Shown: positions 24,800-33,434 of the stretch, one piece after another
Position numbering within the stretch: position 1 is the first letter of the stretch
How the letters are laid out: every line of letters starts with the position of its first letter
Source of the DNA: Zoogloeaceae bacterium
GTDB lineage: Bacteria > Pseudomonadota > Gammaproteobacteria > Burkholderiales > Rhodocyclaceae
Length of the DNA stretch: 64,000 bases
Assembly: GCA_024235655.1 (NCBI GenBank)
Contig: JACKLY010000005.1
Location: forward strand, 124,001-188,000
Direction: 5' to 3'
Translations under genes and position numbers: made by a program
The notes under the pieces: generated by a model
What the model was told of the DNA's origin: nothing
Database searches by the model: none
Seen by the model: only the letters and a program-made list of their open reading frames with translations

Positions 24800-27598
24800 G
24801 TGAAGCTGTTGCCGAAGCTGGTGATTGCCGTAGTCGTTCCGGTCGTGGCCGGTGCCGGGGCGTTGCTCTATCCGCTCTTCGGCCTGCCACAGGTGCCGCT
24901 GCCCAGGCTGGTGAGCATTGTTTTTTTGACCGGCCTGCTGTCATTGGCGCTGTCCTGGTGGCTGCACCACCGGCAGCAGGCAGATGCCGAGGGTGAGGCT
25001 GCCTTCAGCGCACTTTTCGATCTGGCGCCAATTCCGCTGGCCTATACCGATCAGGCCGATGGCTATGGTGGAACGCACTGGAATCAGGCTTGGTATGGCG
25101 CATTCGGCTATTCGCGGGAAGAGGCGGAAAACCGGAGTGGCAACCATATCGGACTCTGGGCTGATGCCGGCGAGCGACAGCGATATCTGGAACGGGTGCT
25201 TTCTTCCGGGGTGGTGGAAGGGTTCGCCACCCTGATGCGACGCAAGGACGGCGCGATCCGCCAGATGGAGCTGTACGGTCGTTTCATCCATGTCGGAGAA
25301 CGGAAGCTGTTGCTCACCGCCTACCTTGACGTGACCGAACAGCGTGAGGCGGCAGAAGCGCTGCGCGAGCGGGAAATGTGGTTGCGCAGCCTGTTCGAGG
25401 TGTCGCCGGTGGCCGTGCTGGTTGTCGACCTGCAGGGTGTCGTGCGCGAATGCAACCAGCGATATGTCGAGATGCTGGAAGTGCCGGCGAGTGAAATCGT
25501 GGGCCATTCCTATTTTGATTTCATCCATCCGAGTGAAGTCGACGCCGCCAGGAAAGGGGTCGGCCGGATGTTGGTCGATCCGTCGATGGAAGTTTTTTCG
25601 ACGGAACGCACCTATCGTCGTCGTGATGGTTCGGCGCTTCTCGGCCTGCTCTCGGCGCGCCGATTGCCTGGGAGTGGTGGCGGTGAAGACGTGTTGCTGG
25701 TCATCATCAGCGACATTTCCGAACTGCGAAAGGCCGAGGCGCAGCGCCGGGAGAGCGAGACCAAGCTGCAGGCCGTGTTCAACGCTTCACCGGCAGCGAT
25801 GATCGTTTCCGATGTGCGCCGCAATTATGCGGCGATAGCCGCCAATGACGCGTGGGAACAGCAATTCCTGCGGCAGCGGGCTGATATTCTGGGCCTGACC
25901 GGTGCTGAAATGGGCTTGTGGGCCTCGATTGCCGACCGCAACCGGGTGCTCGAGGAGATTGCCTGCAATGGCCGGATCGCCGGGTTTGAAACGCGTCTGG
26001 TGCGTGGTGACGGCGTGGAGCTGTTGTGCCGGATTTCCGCAAGCCGTGTCGAGGCCGGCGACACGGAGTTGCTGGTAATGGTGCAGGAAGATGTAACCGA
26101 ACTGCGCCATGCAGAAGCCGCCCTGCAGGAACTCAATCGCGAACTTGAGCGGCAGCTGGCCTTGTCCGATGCGGTCGCCAGGGCGCAGTCGGATTTCATT
26201 GCCGACGCCGGTGCCACGGGGGCATTCGAGTCGCTGCTGGCCGATCTGCTGCAACTGGCGGAGAGCGAGTATGGTTTCATCGGTGAGGTTTTCGAAGATG
26301 AAGCGGGTGTGCCCTACCTGAAAACCCATGCCATCACCAACATTGCCTGGGACGAGGCCAGCCGGCGTTTCTACGATGAGCATGCGCCGGCCGGGTTGGA
26401 GTTCCGCAACCTGAATACCCTGTTCGGTGCTGCCATCCTGACCGGTGAGCCGGTGATTGCCAATGATCCGGCACATGATCCGAGAAAGGGCGGCCTGCCA
26501 CCGGGGCACCCGGCCATGCACTGTTTCCTGGGCTTGCCGATCGGGGTGGGCGGGCGCCTGGTGGCGATGGCAGGGGTTGCCAATCGACCGGGTGGGTACG
26601 ACACGGCACTGGTCGACTGGCTGCAACCGATGCTGCTGACCATCGGCCAGATGATTGAGGCGCGACGTGCCACGTTGGCCCGGCAGCGGGCGGAGCAGGC
26701 GCTGCGCGAGCTCAACGATGTGCTCGATGAGCGTGTCCGTGAACGGACGGCCGCACTCAACCGCAGCAATGATGAGCTGTCCGGCACGCTGGAAACCCTG
26801 CGCCGGGCGCAAGGCGAACTGGTGAGGTCAGAGAAACTGGCGGCACTGGGCTCGCTCGTGGCCGGCGTCGCGCATGAGCTGAATACGCCGATCGGCAACA
26901 GTGTGACCGTGGCCAGCAGCCTGCTGGAGGATTCGGTGGATTTTGCCGAGGCGGTGAAGGGCGGTGGGCTGAAGCGTTCGGTGCTCGATGCCCATGTCGC
27001 TGGTGCACACCAGGCGGCCCAGTTACTGCTGGGCAACCTGCAGCGGGCGGCGAACCTGGTCAGCAGCTTCAAGCAGGTGGCCGTGGATCAGACCAGCGAG
27101 CAGCGTCGCCACTTCGAAGTAGCCGAAGTCGTCGCCGAGATTCTCGCCATGCTGCATCCACAACTGAAGAACCGGCCGCTGGACATCCGCGTCGACGTGC
27201 CGAGCGGCCTGTCGCTGGACAGCTTTCCCGGGCCCTTTGGCCAGGTGCTTGCCAATCTCATCAATAATGCGGCGCTGCATGCCTTCAATGATGGGCGCGA
27301 ACTCGGCATCATTGCTATCGAGGCTCGCCCGGTGCAGGCAGAAGGTGGCGGGCAGGCGGGCGTGTGCCTGACGGTCAGCGACGATGGTGTCGGCATACCG
27401 CCAGATCATCTCCACCGGATCTTTGACCCGTTCTTCACCACCCGTCTCGGGCAGGGGGGCTCTGGGCTTGGCCTCAACATCGTCTACAACATTGCGACCG
27501 GCGTACTCGGTGGCACGATACGGGTAGAAAGCCGGCCCGGCGAAGGCGCCAGTTTCATTGTGAATCTGCCGGCAACGGCACCCCGGCGAGAGGTTTGA
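24800..27598 (+). CDS. PAS-PAS-PAS-GAF sensor histidine kinase
   Basis: About 932 residues. I choose GTG 24800, four bases after GGAGG (24791-24795); the in-frame TTG at 24797 is too close to it. Two membrane helices span about 5-55, then three PAS domains (about 65-180, 195-310, 320-440), a GAF domain (about 455-625, with FLGLPIGVGGRLVAMAGV), and a coiled coil. The kinase core has the H box LVAGVAHELNTPIGNS and G boxes DDGVGIPPDH and GGSGLGLNIVYN. No response regulator is adjacent. Its catalytic core closely resembles the kinase at 29483-31123. It converges on the gate-domain gene with one base between stops. Confidence 0.88.
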   Translation: MKLLPKLVIAVVVPVVAGAGALLYPLFGLPQVPLPRLVSIVFLTGLLSLALSWWLHHRQQADAEGEAAFSALFDLAPIPLAYTDQADGYGGTHWNQAWYGAFGYSREEAENRSGNHIGLWADAGERQRYLERVLSSGVVEGFATLMRRKDGAIRQMELYGRFIHVGERKLLLTAYLDVTEQREAAEALREREMWLRSLFEVSPVAVLVVDLQGVVRECNQRYVEMLEVPASEIVGHSYFDFIHPSEVDAARKGVGRMLVDPSMEVFSTERTYRRRDGSALLGLLSARRLPGSGGGEDVLLVIISDISELRKAEAQRRESETKLQAVFNASPAAMIVSDVRRNYAAIAANDAWEQQFLRQRADILGLTGAEMGLWASIADRNRVLEEIACNGRIAGFETRLVRGDGVELLCRISASRVEAGDTELLVMVQEDVTELRHAEAALQELNRELERQLALSDAVARAQSDFIADAGATGAFESLLADLLQLAESEYGFIGEVFEDEAGVPYLKTHAITNIAWDEASRRFYDEHAPAGLEFRNLNTLFGAAILTGEPVIANDPAHDPRKGGLPPGHPAMHCFLGLPIGVGGRLVAMAGVANRPGGYDTALVDWLQPMLLTIGQMIEARRATLARQRAEQALRELNDVLDERVRERTAALNRSNDELSGTLETLRRAQGELVRSEKLAALGSLVAGVAHELNTPIGNSVTVASSLLEDSVDFAEAVKGGGLKRSVLDAHVAGAHQAAQLLLGNLQRAANLVSSFKQVAVDQTSEQRRHFEVAEVVAEILAMLHPQLKNRPLDIRVDVPSGLSLDSFPGPFGQVLANLINNAALHAFNDGRELGIIAIEARPVQAEGGGQAGVCLTVSDDGVGIPPDHLHRIFDPFFTTRLGQGGSGLGLNIVYNIATGVLGGTIRVESRPGEGASFIVNLPATAPRREV

Positions 27599-27599
27599 A

Positions 27600-28538
27600 C
27601 TAAGAGAGCAGGGCGTGGCCGAGGGTGCGCACGATGATGCCGACAACGGCACCTAAGGCTGCCGGTTTCCAGACCGCCGCAACACGGCGGCCAGCGGTGA
27701 TCAGCACGGCGATGCCGGGAATGTCGAAGGGGTGGATCAGGAAGCCGGCACTGGCATTGAGCAACTCGGCGCTCATCTGCCCGGCGCGGCGCATTTCATC
27801 GACTACGCCCATCATCGCTGTGCCACCCGCCAGGTATTTGGTCAGGGTCGGCAGAATCAGCACAGGATCGATATGCATCAGTGTCAGCACTGGAGACAGT
27901 GCCTCGGTGAGCAAATCAATGGCGCCGAAGCGCTTGAGTGCAGTGACGGCGACCAATGACAGCACCAGCATCGGGATCGCGCCGACGGCAATCTTGAAGG
28001 CTTCGGCGCCGGCATGGTTGATCACATCGAGTACCCCTTTGGCACCTTCGGCGGTTCGGTGCTTCAGGGTTTCATCAATGTGTGCCTCGGCGGCGGACAA
28101 GCCCCGGCCGAACAGGTAGTAGGTTGCAGCCGCTGCGGCCAGACCGCCAATCATCGAGAAAAGTAGGGTGGGCAGGAAGGCCAGCCCCATGGTCATCATC
28201 GGGAAGGCGGCATTGGCCTGTGCCATCGCCAGCACCATGGCCAGGGTGGCGGCGAGGTGGCGGTCTGAGCTGCCGCGCTGCTCCATCATCGTCAGCGTTG
28301 CAATCGGCGCGGCAAAGCTGACGAAGTTGATCTGCAGCGCCGCAAAAACACCCAGCCCGGTCAGTCCGAAAGGCTTGAGCAGCGGCGCCGTGCGCGTGAC
28401 CAGCCAGTCCAGCACGTTGCGGGCTTCAAGCAATCGCATCAGCGAGAGCATGACAACCATCACCGGTAGCAGAATGAACAGGGCCAGTTCAACCGCCGAG
28501 CGGCCGGCCTTGAGGATGATTTCGATGAGAATTTCCAT
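27600..28538 (-). CDS. Gate-domain (nucleoside-recognition family) membrane protein
   Basis: 312 residues, about eight hydrophobic helices. The signature of the nucleoside-recognition/SpmA-type gate domain is present around INFVSFAAPIATLTMMEQRG and the repeat-like KYLAGGTAMMGVVDEM. Family members are parts of nucleoside transporters, of sporulation SpmA/B and of ferrous-iron FeoB, but stand-alone copies like this have no known substrate. It lies 76 bp downstream of the SBP-kinase-SBP operon in the same direction and could be its fourth gene. Function unassigned. Confidence 0.75.
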   Translation of the reverse strand: MEILIEIILKAGRSAVELALFILLPVMVVMLSLMRLLEARNVLDWLVTRTAPLLKPFGLTGLGVFAALQINFVSFAAPIATLTMMEQRGSSDRHLAATLAMVLAMAQANAAFPMMTMGLAFLPTLLFSMIGGLAAAAATYYLFGRGLSAAEAHIDETLKHRTAEGAKGVLDVINHAGAEAFKIAVGAIPMLVLSLVAVTALKRFGAIDLLTEALSPVLTLMHIDPVLILPTLTKYLAGGTAMMGVVDEMRRAGQMSAELLNASAGFLIHPFDIPGIAVLITAGRRVAAVWKPAALGAVVGIIVRTLGHALLS

Positions 28539-28614
28539 GGGCGAAGTGTAGCCTGTGAGGCGACCGCTCAGGGGGCCGCCAGTCGCTTGTTATTTGTGAT
28601 GCCGGGTCTGTTGA

Positions 28615-29412
28615 TTAAATGTAACGGGCAATGGTTTTTTCGATCATTGACTGTTGTTCCGGCTTTTCCAGCTGATGATCGAGCGCTGCCAGTATGTCGG
28701 CCGCACGCGGGTGGCCTTTCCTGATACCCAGATGGAAGGGAACCTGTGCGGCAACAAAAGGTGCCGGGCGCGAGATCACGCCCTCGGTAATGCCCAGCTT
28801 TTTCAGGCGCCAGCGGGTCACGATCGGTGACAGTGAAACGTGAATATCGCCCCTGCCGGACAGCACCATGCGGAAAATATTGTCGTGCCCGCTCGCCCAC
28901 AGCACGTTCGGGTAGTTGCTCAGGGTTTGTTCGGCCCACTGGTTACCTTGCTGGTCGATCAGGCGGAAGGCTTTCAATTGCTCGACCGTGGTGATTTTTT
29001 CGATAACTGCACGTTCCGGATTGCTTGCCGAGAAGAACAGGGTAGGGCGCAGGGTGACCACGGGAATCTTGTTGAACAATGCGTAGGTCTGGCGATCAAG
29101 CGAGGCGAACGTGCAGATCGCATCGTTGTCGCCGAGCTGAACCAGTTGCTGCACTCGCCGCCACGGGTAGGCTTCCCGGCTGATTTTCAGGTTGGGGAAG
29201 CCGGCAAGCAGGCCTTCCAGAATGTCGGGCAGTATTCCCTTGACTCGGCCGTCCTCGACAAATGAGTAAGGTGCGTAATCCTCGTTGTAACTGATGATCA
29301 GTTGCCGGGATCGGTCTGCGGCGGCTGCAGGAGCGGCAAGGCAGTTAGTACTGATGAGCGGCAAGGCGGCAAGCGCCGGCAGGGTTGAAAGGAACTGGCG
29401 GCGAGAGGGCAT
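28615..29412 (-). CDS. Family-3 solute-binding protein, orphan
   Basis: 265 residues from ATG 29412 (MPSRRQFLSTLPALAALPLI). An in-frame ATG 85 codons upstream gives an unlikely N-terminus. The signal sequence has a twin-arginine-like SRRQFL motif, and AGAGGA lies before the start. The mature part matches the SBP_bac_3 fold (YNEDYAPYSFVEDGRVKGILPDI near the start). No ABC permease or ATPase gene is nearby, and it follows a histidine kinase and another binding protein. It is more likely a sensory binding protein than a transporter subunit (inference). Confidence 0.85.
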   Translation of the reverse strand: MPSRRQFLSTLPALAALPLISTNCLAAPAAAADRSRQLIISYNEDYAPYSFVEDGRVKGILPDILEGLLAGFPNLKISREAYPWRRVQQLVQLGDNDAICTFASLDRQTYALFNKIPVVTLRPTLFFSASNPERAVIEKITTVEQLKAFRLIDQQGNQWAEQTLSNYPNVLWASGHDNIFRMVLSGRGDIHVSLSPIVTRWRLKKLGITEGVISRPAPFVAAQVPFHLGIRKGHPRAADILAALDHQLEKPEQQSMIEKTIARYI

Positions 29413-29482
29413 GAGCGGTTCCTCTGGGCAAATATCGGCGCCGGTTATTCCGGCAGCAAGGTGAATCGACGGGGACCGGCAA

Positions 29483-31123
29483 TCATTCTGCATCGGTTTT
29501 GCTTTCGGGGGCAGAGCGGGGCAGCGTGATGGTGAAGGTGGTGCCGCTGCCCGGTGTGCTGAAGACTTCGATGTAGCCACCGCACAGGCCGGTGACGATG
29601 TTGTGCGTAATGTGCAGGCCGAGCCCGGAACCGCCTTGCCCCATGCGAGTGGTAAAAAATGGGTCAAAGATTTTATGCACGATGCTGCTGCTCATGCCGC
29701 AACCGTTGTCCTTGCAATGCAGGCGAACCTTGTCCGGGCCGTATGCCTCGCAGGTGATCTGCACAATTCCTGCCGGCTGCGTCGGGAATGCGTGAACCAG
29801 TGAATTCAATGCCAGATTGGTGATGACCTGGCCGAGCGGGCCGGGGAAACTGTCCATCATGATGCCGTGCTCAAGCGCTGTTTCTATCGAATGCGGGGTG
29901 TGCTTGAAACTGGGTTTGATCGAGGTGAGCACCTCTTCGATCAGGGTGGCAATGTCGAAGCGTCGGCGGATATCGGTGGTCTGGTCGAGCGCCAGCTGCT
30001 TGAAGTCATGAATGATCTGGGCAGCGCGATGAAGGTTTCGTGAGACGATCAGTCGTTCTTCCTGCACTCTGCCGATATAAGACTCAAGATGTGAGCGGCG
30101 CAGGCTGCCACTGGCAATCGAGGAAACCAGATGTGTCTCGGTTTCATCGTCATCCGTCGTCGCGGTCAGGGCATTGCCGATCGGCGTATTCAGTTCGTGC
30201 GCCACGCCGGCAACCAGGCGCCCGAGCGAGGCCAGCTTTTCAGCCTCGATCAGGCTGGCCTGTGTTTGCGTCAATGAGCTCAGTGTCTGCTGCAGTTCGT
30301 TGTTGGCGATGCTTAACTCCGAGGTCCGGTCCCTGACTCTGGTTTCAAGGGTGGCGGCATGTTCGTGCAGTTGCCGGTTCTTGTCCTGCAGGTCGCCGAA
30401 GGTTTCCAGCAGGCGGCGGCGCATGTATTCCATGGCATGGGCGACCTGCCCCAGCTCATTGTTTCCCCTGAAGGAAATCGGTGCCGCCAGCTTTTCGTCC
30501 GCCACACGGTGCGCTTCGGCGGTCAGCTGTTTGATCGGCGCCAGCAATTGCCGACGGAGCAGCAGGATGATGAAGAATAGTGCACTGAAAAGCACCGCCA
30601 GCATTTGCAGCAGGGATTTCTGCAGGCGAAGCTGGGTCGCTTTCAGATAGGGTTCGATAGTCATTTTGACTTCGACGCTGCCAATGGCTTGCCCGCCACG
30701 TCGAATGTCTTCCTTGCGAGAAATGACGCTCGGGGTATCTCCCGCTACGCGGCGCAATTCGACGAAGTTGTACTTGCTGGAGGCCTCGGTTACAACGATC
30801 GAGACAAAGCGTTCATCGACAATCATCGCGCGCACGATGGCTTCGGCGCCTGAAGCCGAAAGCTCCCATAGCGGTGCTGCCAGCGAAGTGGCAAGCACCT
30901 CGGTGGCTCGTTGCAGATCCTTTTCCATTTCTGTTTTTGCATGTGCTTCAGCCTGCCGGCTTTCGATCATGAAGCCGATGGTGCCCGGTATGGCAAGCGC
31001 CACGATGATGCTGAAAACAACGCCGAGTTGCAGCGAGTTGGTGCGCAGCCATTGAGGCAGGGTTCGCAGCGGGGAAAGATGTTTGGTCAAGGGGCGTCCG
31101 CCAGGTCTAATGGATCGGTGCAA
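29483..31123 (-). CDS. HAMP sensor histidine kinase between two binding-protein genes
   Basis: Up to 546 residues. The start is uncertain: TTG 31123 overlaps the upstream gene by 17 bp, while TTG 31090 gives MTKHLSPL and removes 11 residues. Helix 1 (about 33-53), a periplasmic domain (about 55-170), helix 2 (about 171-190), HAMP (about 192-245) and a coiled coil lead to the H box LVAGVAHELNTPIGNA and G boxes DNGCGMSSS and GGSGLGLHITHN. It probably reads the flanking periplasmic binding proteins and autophosphorylates. No response regulator is adjacent. The kinase core is a near relative of the one at 24800-27598. Confidence 0.87.
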   Translation of the reverse strand: MHRSIRPGGRPLTKHLSPLRTLPQWLRTNSLQLGVVFSIIVALAIPGTIGFMIESRQAEAHAKTEMEKDLQRATEVLATSLAAPLWELSASGAEAIVRAMIVDERFVSIVVTEASSKYNFVELRRVAGDTPSVISRKEDIRRGGQAIGSVEVKMTIEPYLKATQLRLQKSLLQMLAVLFSALFFIILLLRRQLLAPIKQLTAEAHRVADEKLAAPISFRGNNELGQVAHAMEYMRRRLLETFGDLQDKNRQLHEHAATLETRVRDRTSELSIANNELQQTLSSLTQTQASLIEAEKLASLGRLVAGVAHELNTPIGNALTATTDDDETETHLVSSIASGSLRRSHLESYIGRVQEERLIVSRNLHRAAQIIHDFKQLALDQTTDIRRRFDIATLIEEVLTSIKPSFKHTPHSIETALEHGIMMDSFPGPLGQVITNLALNSLVHAFPTQPAGIVQITCEAYGPDKVRLHCKDNGCGMSSSIVHKIFDPFFTTRMGQGGSGLGLHITHNIVTGLCGGYIEVFSTPGSGTTFTITLPRSAPESKTDAE

Positions 31124-32216
31124 ATTGCCCGTTTTTTACTACGGTATAGAAAACTGGCCGCGTGGCATCGCCTTGAGGATTCAGGTCGATTGGTACCTGC
31201 AGCCCCTTGAAATGACGTTTTTTCAGCAGAGTGTCCTTGAGGCTTGCCCGATCAGTATTCAGGCTCAGGCCGTCAAGGACGATACTCGTTGCATCGTAGG
31301 CAATCACAGCCGCGTAATCCGGCGCAATCCTGAATCGTTGCTGGTAGGCGTCGACAAAGGCTCGGTAGTTCGGGGATGGGTCCGAAAGGTCATGATATTG
31401 CTCGACCAGTGCGCCTTCGGCGGCTTTCCCGGCATTCTCGAGTACGAACTGGTTGGCAGCCCATGCGCTGGCGGCAAAACGGATGGTGCTGTTATGCGCC
31501 CGGATCATCTGCATCATCCGGGCAGTTGTCCTGGCGCTGCAGACACAGGTGATCAGATCGGGTGGCGTCTTGAGCAGTGTTTCGCTGGCAACGGCCATGT
31601 CCTGCGGTGTGCGCGAATCAATCTCGATGAGGTTGGTGTGGATGTCCCCGGTTTTCTGTAGTGCCGTTACGTAATCCATTGCCCAGTTTTCGGCATAGTC
31701 CCGGTTGGCGGCATCAAAAATGACGGCAATGCGACGGGGGTGAACGTGCTGTATATGGAATGCGGCGGTGTGGCTTGCGTAATGCGGGGTGGGAGAAATG
31801 GCCCGCAGGAAGAAATCGTCCAGGTCGCTCAGGCTGTTGGTTACCACCGTGCCGCCCATCAGCACGATCCTGTGCCTGTTGGCCAACGGTACCAGCGAGA
31901 CAGCCATCGAACTGGTCATGGGGCCGATGATGGCAGCGACATCTTCCTTGACCAGCTCCTCAAAGGCTGCCTGTGCCTTGGCTGTGTTGTGTTCGTCATC
32001 GCGAATGATCAGCTTGACCGGTCGGCCTTCAACTCCGCCGGCAGCATTGCGCTGCTCGACCGCCATGATGGCACCGTTGAGTCCGGCGGTACCGAGATCG
32101 GAAAAGGGGCCGGTCTGGCCGCTGATGAAACCGAGTTTGACCGATTCCGGCGCACCGCACGCAGCGAGGGCGGCAAGCAAGGCAAGTACGCAAGCGGAGG
32201 TGCGCAAGGAAATCAT
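31107..32216 (-). CDS. Lipoprotein branched-chain-amino-acid-type binding protein
   Basis: 369 residues from ATG 32216 (MISLRTSACVLALL). An ATG 18 codons earlier lacks a proper signal. The lipobox ALAAC ends the signal peptide, so the protein is anchored in a membrane by acylated Cys. The rest is a Leu/Ile/Val-type periplasmic binding fold (SVKLGFISGQTGPFSDLG; later GFISG-type ligand pocket). No LIV permease or ATPase is next to it. Its stop overlaps the kinase start, so it should feed that kinase or act as a stand-alone receptor. The ligand is unknown. Confidence 0.87.
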   Translation of the reverse strand: MISLRTSACVLALLAALAACGAPESVKLGFISGQTGPFSDLGTAGLNGAIMAVEQRNAAGGVEGRPVKLIIRDDEHNTAKAQAAFEELVKEDVAAIIGPMTSSMAVSLVPLANRHRIVLMGGTVVTNSLSDLDDFFLRAISPTPHYASHTAAFHIQHVHPRRIAVIFDAANRDYAENWAMDYVTALQKTGDIHTNLIEIDSRTPQDMAVASETLLKTPPDLITCVCSARTTARMMQMIRAHNSTIRFAASAWAANQFVLENAGKAAEGALVEQYHDLSDPSPNYRAFVDAYQQRFRIAPDYAAVIAYDATSIVLDGLSLNTDRASLKDTLLKKRHFKGLQVPIDLNPQGDATRPVFYTVVKNGQFAPIH

Positions 32217-32283
32217 GGATTGTTCCTGTTCTGATCCTGTTCGCCGAAAGATCAGTCTAACGAAATCCATGCCGACGGGGTAG

Positions 32284-33003
32284 CTATAACAGCCATGGAA
32301 GCAGCAGGGGCAGCAGTAGTGCGGTCATCAGGCCGTTCATGCCCATGGCCAGCGCGGCAAATGCACCGACCTGCTCGCTCTCCTGAAAGGCGCGTGCCGT
32401 ACCGATGCCGTGGGCGGTGACGCCGGTGGCAAAGCCGCGGATGGCCGGGTCGTGAATGCGCAGTGCATTGAATACGTAGCGGCCGCCAACAGCGCCGAGG
32501 ATGCCGGTGGTGATGACCAGCACGGCGGTCAGCGAGGGAATGCCACCGATGCGTTCGGCCACGCCCATGGCAATCGGCGTCGTCACCGATTTCGGTGCCA
32601 GCGACAGCTGAGTGGCAAGGCTGGCGCCGAACAGACGGGCGACCAGTACGGCGGAGACGGCGGCGGTGATGCTGCCGATCACCAGACCGCCGATAACTGG
32701 TATCAGCATTGCGCGCACGCGGCGGAACTGGGTGTAAAGCGGCACCGCCAGTGCCACGGTGGCCGGGCCGAGCAGGAAGTGTACGAACTGGGCGCCGTCG
32801 AAATAAGTCTGGTACGAGGTGCCGGTGAGCAGCAGCAGCGTAACCAGCACCGATACCGCAATCAGTACCGGGTTGGCGAGCGGACTGAAGCCGCTCTTTT
32901 GATGCAGCCACCAGGCACCCTGATAGGCAAGCAGAGTCAGTGTCAGCCCGAGCAGCGGTGAGGCCGACAGGTAGACCCAGAGTTCGCTGATCTGCGGGGT
33001 CAT
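32284..33003 (-). CDS. lrgB: LrgB/CidB family membrane protein
   Basis: 239 residues, about seven helices. Signature segments KSVTTPIAMGVAERIGG, ALRIHDPAIRGFATG and TAHGIGTARAFQ are typical of LrgB. Paired with LrgA it forms a holin/antiholin-like or metabolite-transport system; plant and bacterial relatives export glycolate or pyruvate. That would suit the glyoxylate genes next door, but this is speculation. Its start overlaps the lrgA stop by 4 bp. Confidence 0.92.
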   Translation of the reverse strand: MTPQISELWVYLSASPLLGLTLTLLAYQGAWWLHQKSGFSPLANPVLIAVSVLVTLLLLTGTSYQTYFDGAQFVHFLLGPATVALAVPLYTQFRRVRAMLIPVIGGLVIGSITAAVSAVLVARLFGASLATQLSLAPKSVTTPIAMGVAERIGGIPSLTAVLVITTGILGAVGGRYVFNALRIHDPAIRGFATGVTAHGIGTARAFQESEQVGAFAALAMGMNGLMTALLLPLLLPWLL

Positions 33004-33356
33004 GATTGCCCCTCCGCGGGTGTTCGCCGCGCCAGCAGGCGCATGATCAGTGCGGTCACCGCCAGCGTCACGACGGTGCTAATCAGGAGGGATGCCAGCA
33101 GCGGCACCCACTCGTCAGCGACGCGGTGCATGTGCACGATGATGCCGGTGCCAGCCGGTACGAAGAGCAGCGACAGATGCTGCAGCAGGCCCTGGCTGGT
33201 GCTCTGCAGTTCAGGTGCCGGCCCGCCGCGCAGGGCTAGCGCAAGAAACAGCAGCAGCATGCCGATGACCGGCCCGGGGACCGGCAGATTGAGTCCGCGG
33301 GCAATGACTTCGCCGATGAGCTGGAAGACGAGCAATTGGGTGAGTGCGGCAATCAT
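33000..33356 (-). CDS. lrgA: LrgA/CidA family holin-like protein
   Basis: 118 residues with four helices. The motif LNLPVPGPVIGMLLLFLAL is the CidA/LrgA hallmark. GGAGA lies before the ATG. The gene starts only 18 bp after the aceB terminator hairpin (33375-33402), so there is little room for a promoter. Transcription must come from a promoter overlapping the hairpin or by read-through from aceB. Confidence 0.92.
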   Translation of the reverse strand: MIAALTQLLVFQLIGEVIARGLNLPVPGPVIGMLLLFLALALRGGPAPELQSTSQGLLQHLSLLFVPAGTGIIVHMHRVADEWVPLLASLLISTVVTLAVTALIMRLLARRTPAEGQS

Positions 33357-33374
33357 GGTATTTCTCCGTCAATG

Positions 33375-33402
33375 AAAAACGGCTCCCGCAGGAGCCGTTT
33401 TT
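33375..33402 (-). terminator. Rho-independent terminator downstream of aceB
   Basis: Stem CGGCTCC (33380-33386) with GGAGCCG (33391-33397), loop CGCA, flanked by A5 and T5, so it can act on both strands. It ends the aceB transcript, 33 bp after the stop, and lies immediately before lrgA. Confidence 0.9.
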
Positions 33403-33434
33403 CTGTTCGCGCCCTGCGGGGCGCTGAACCGGTC

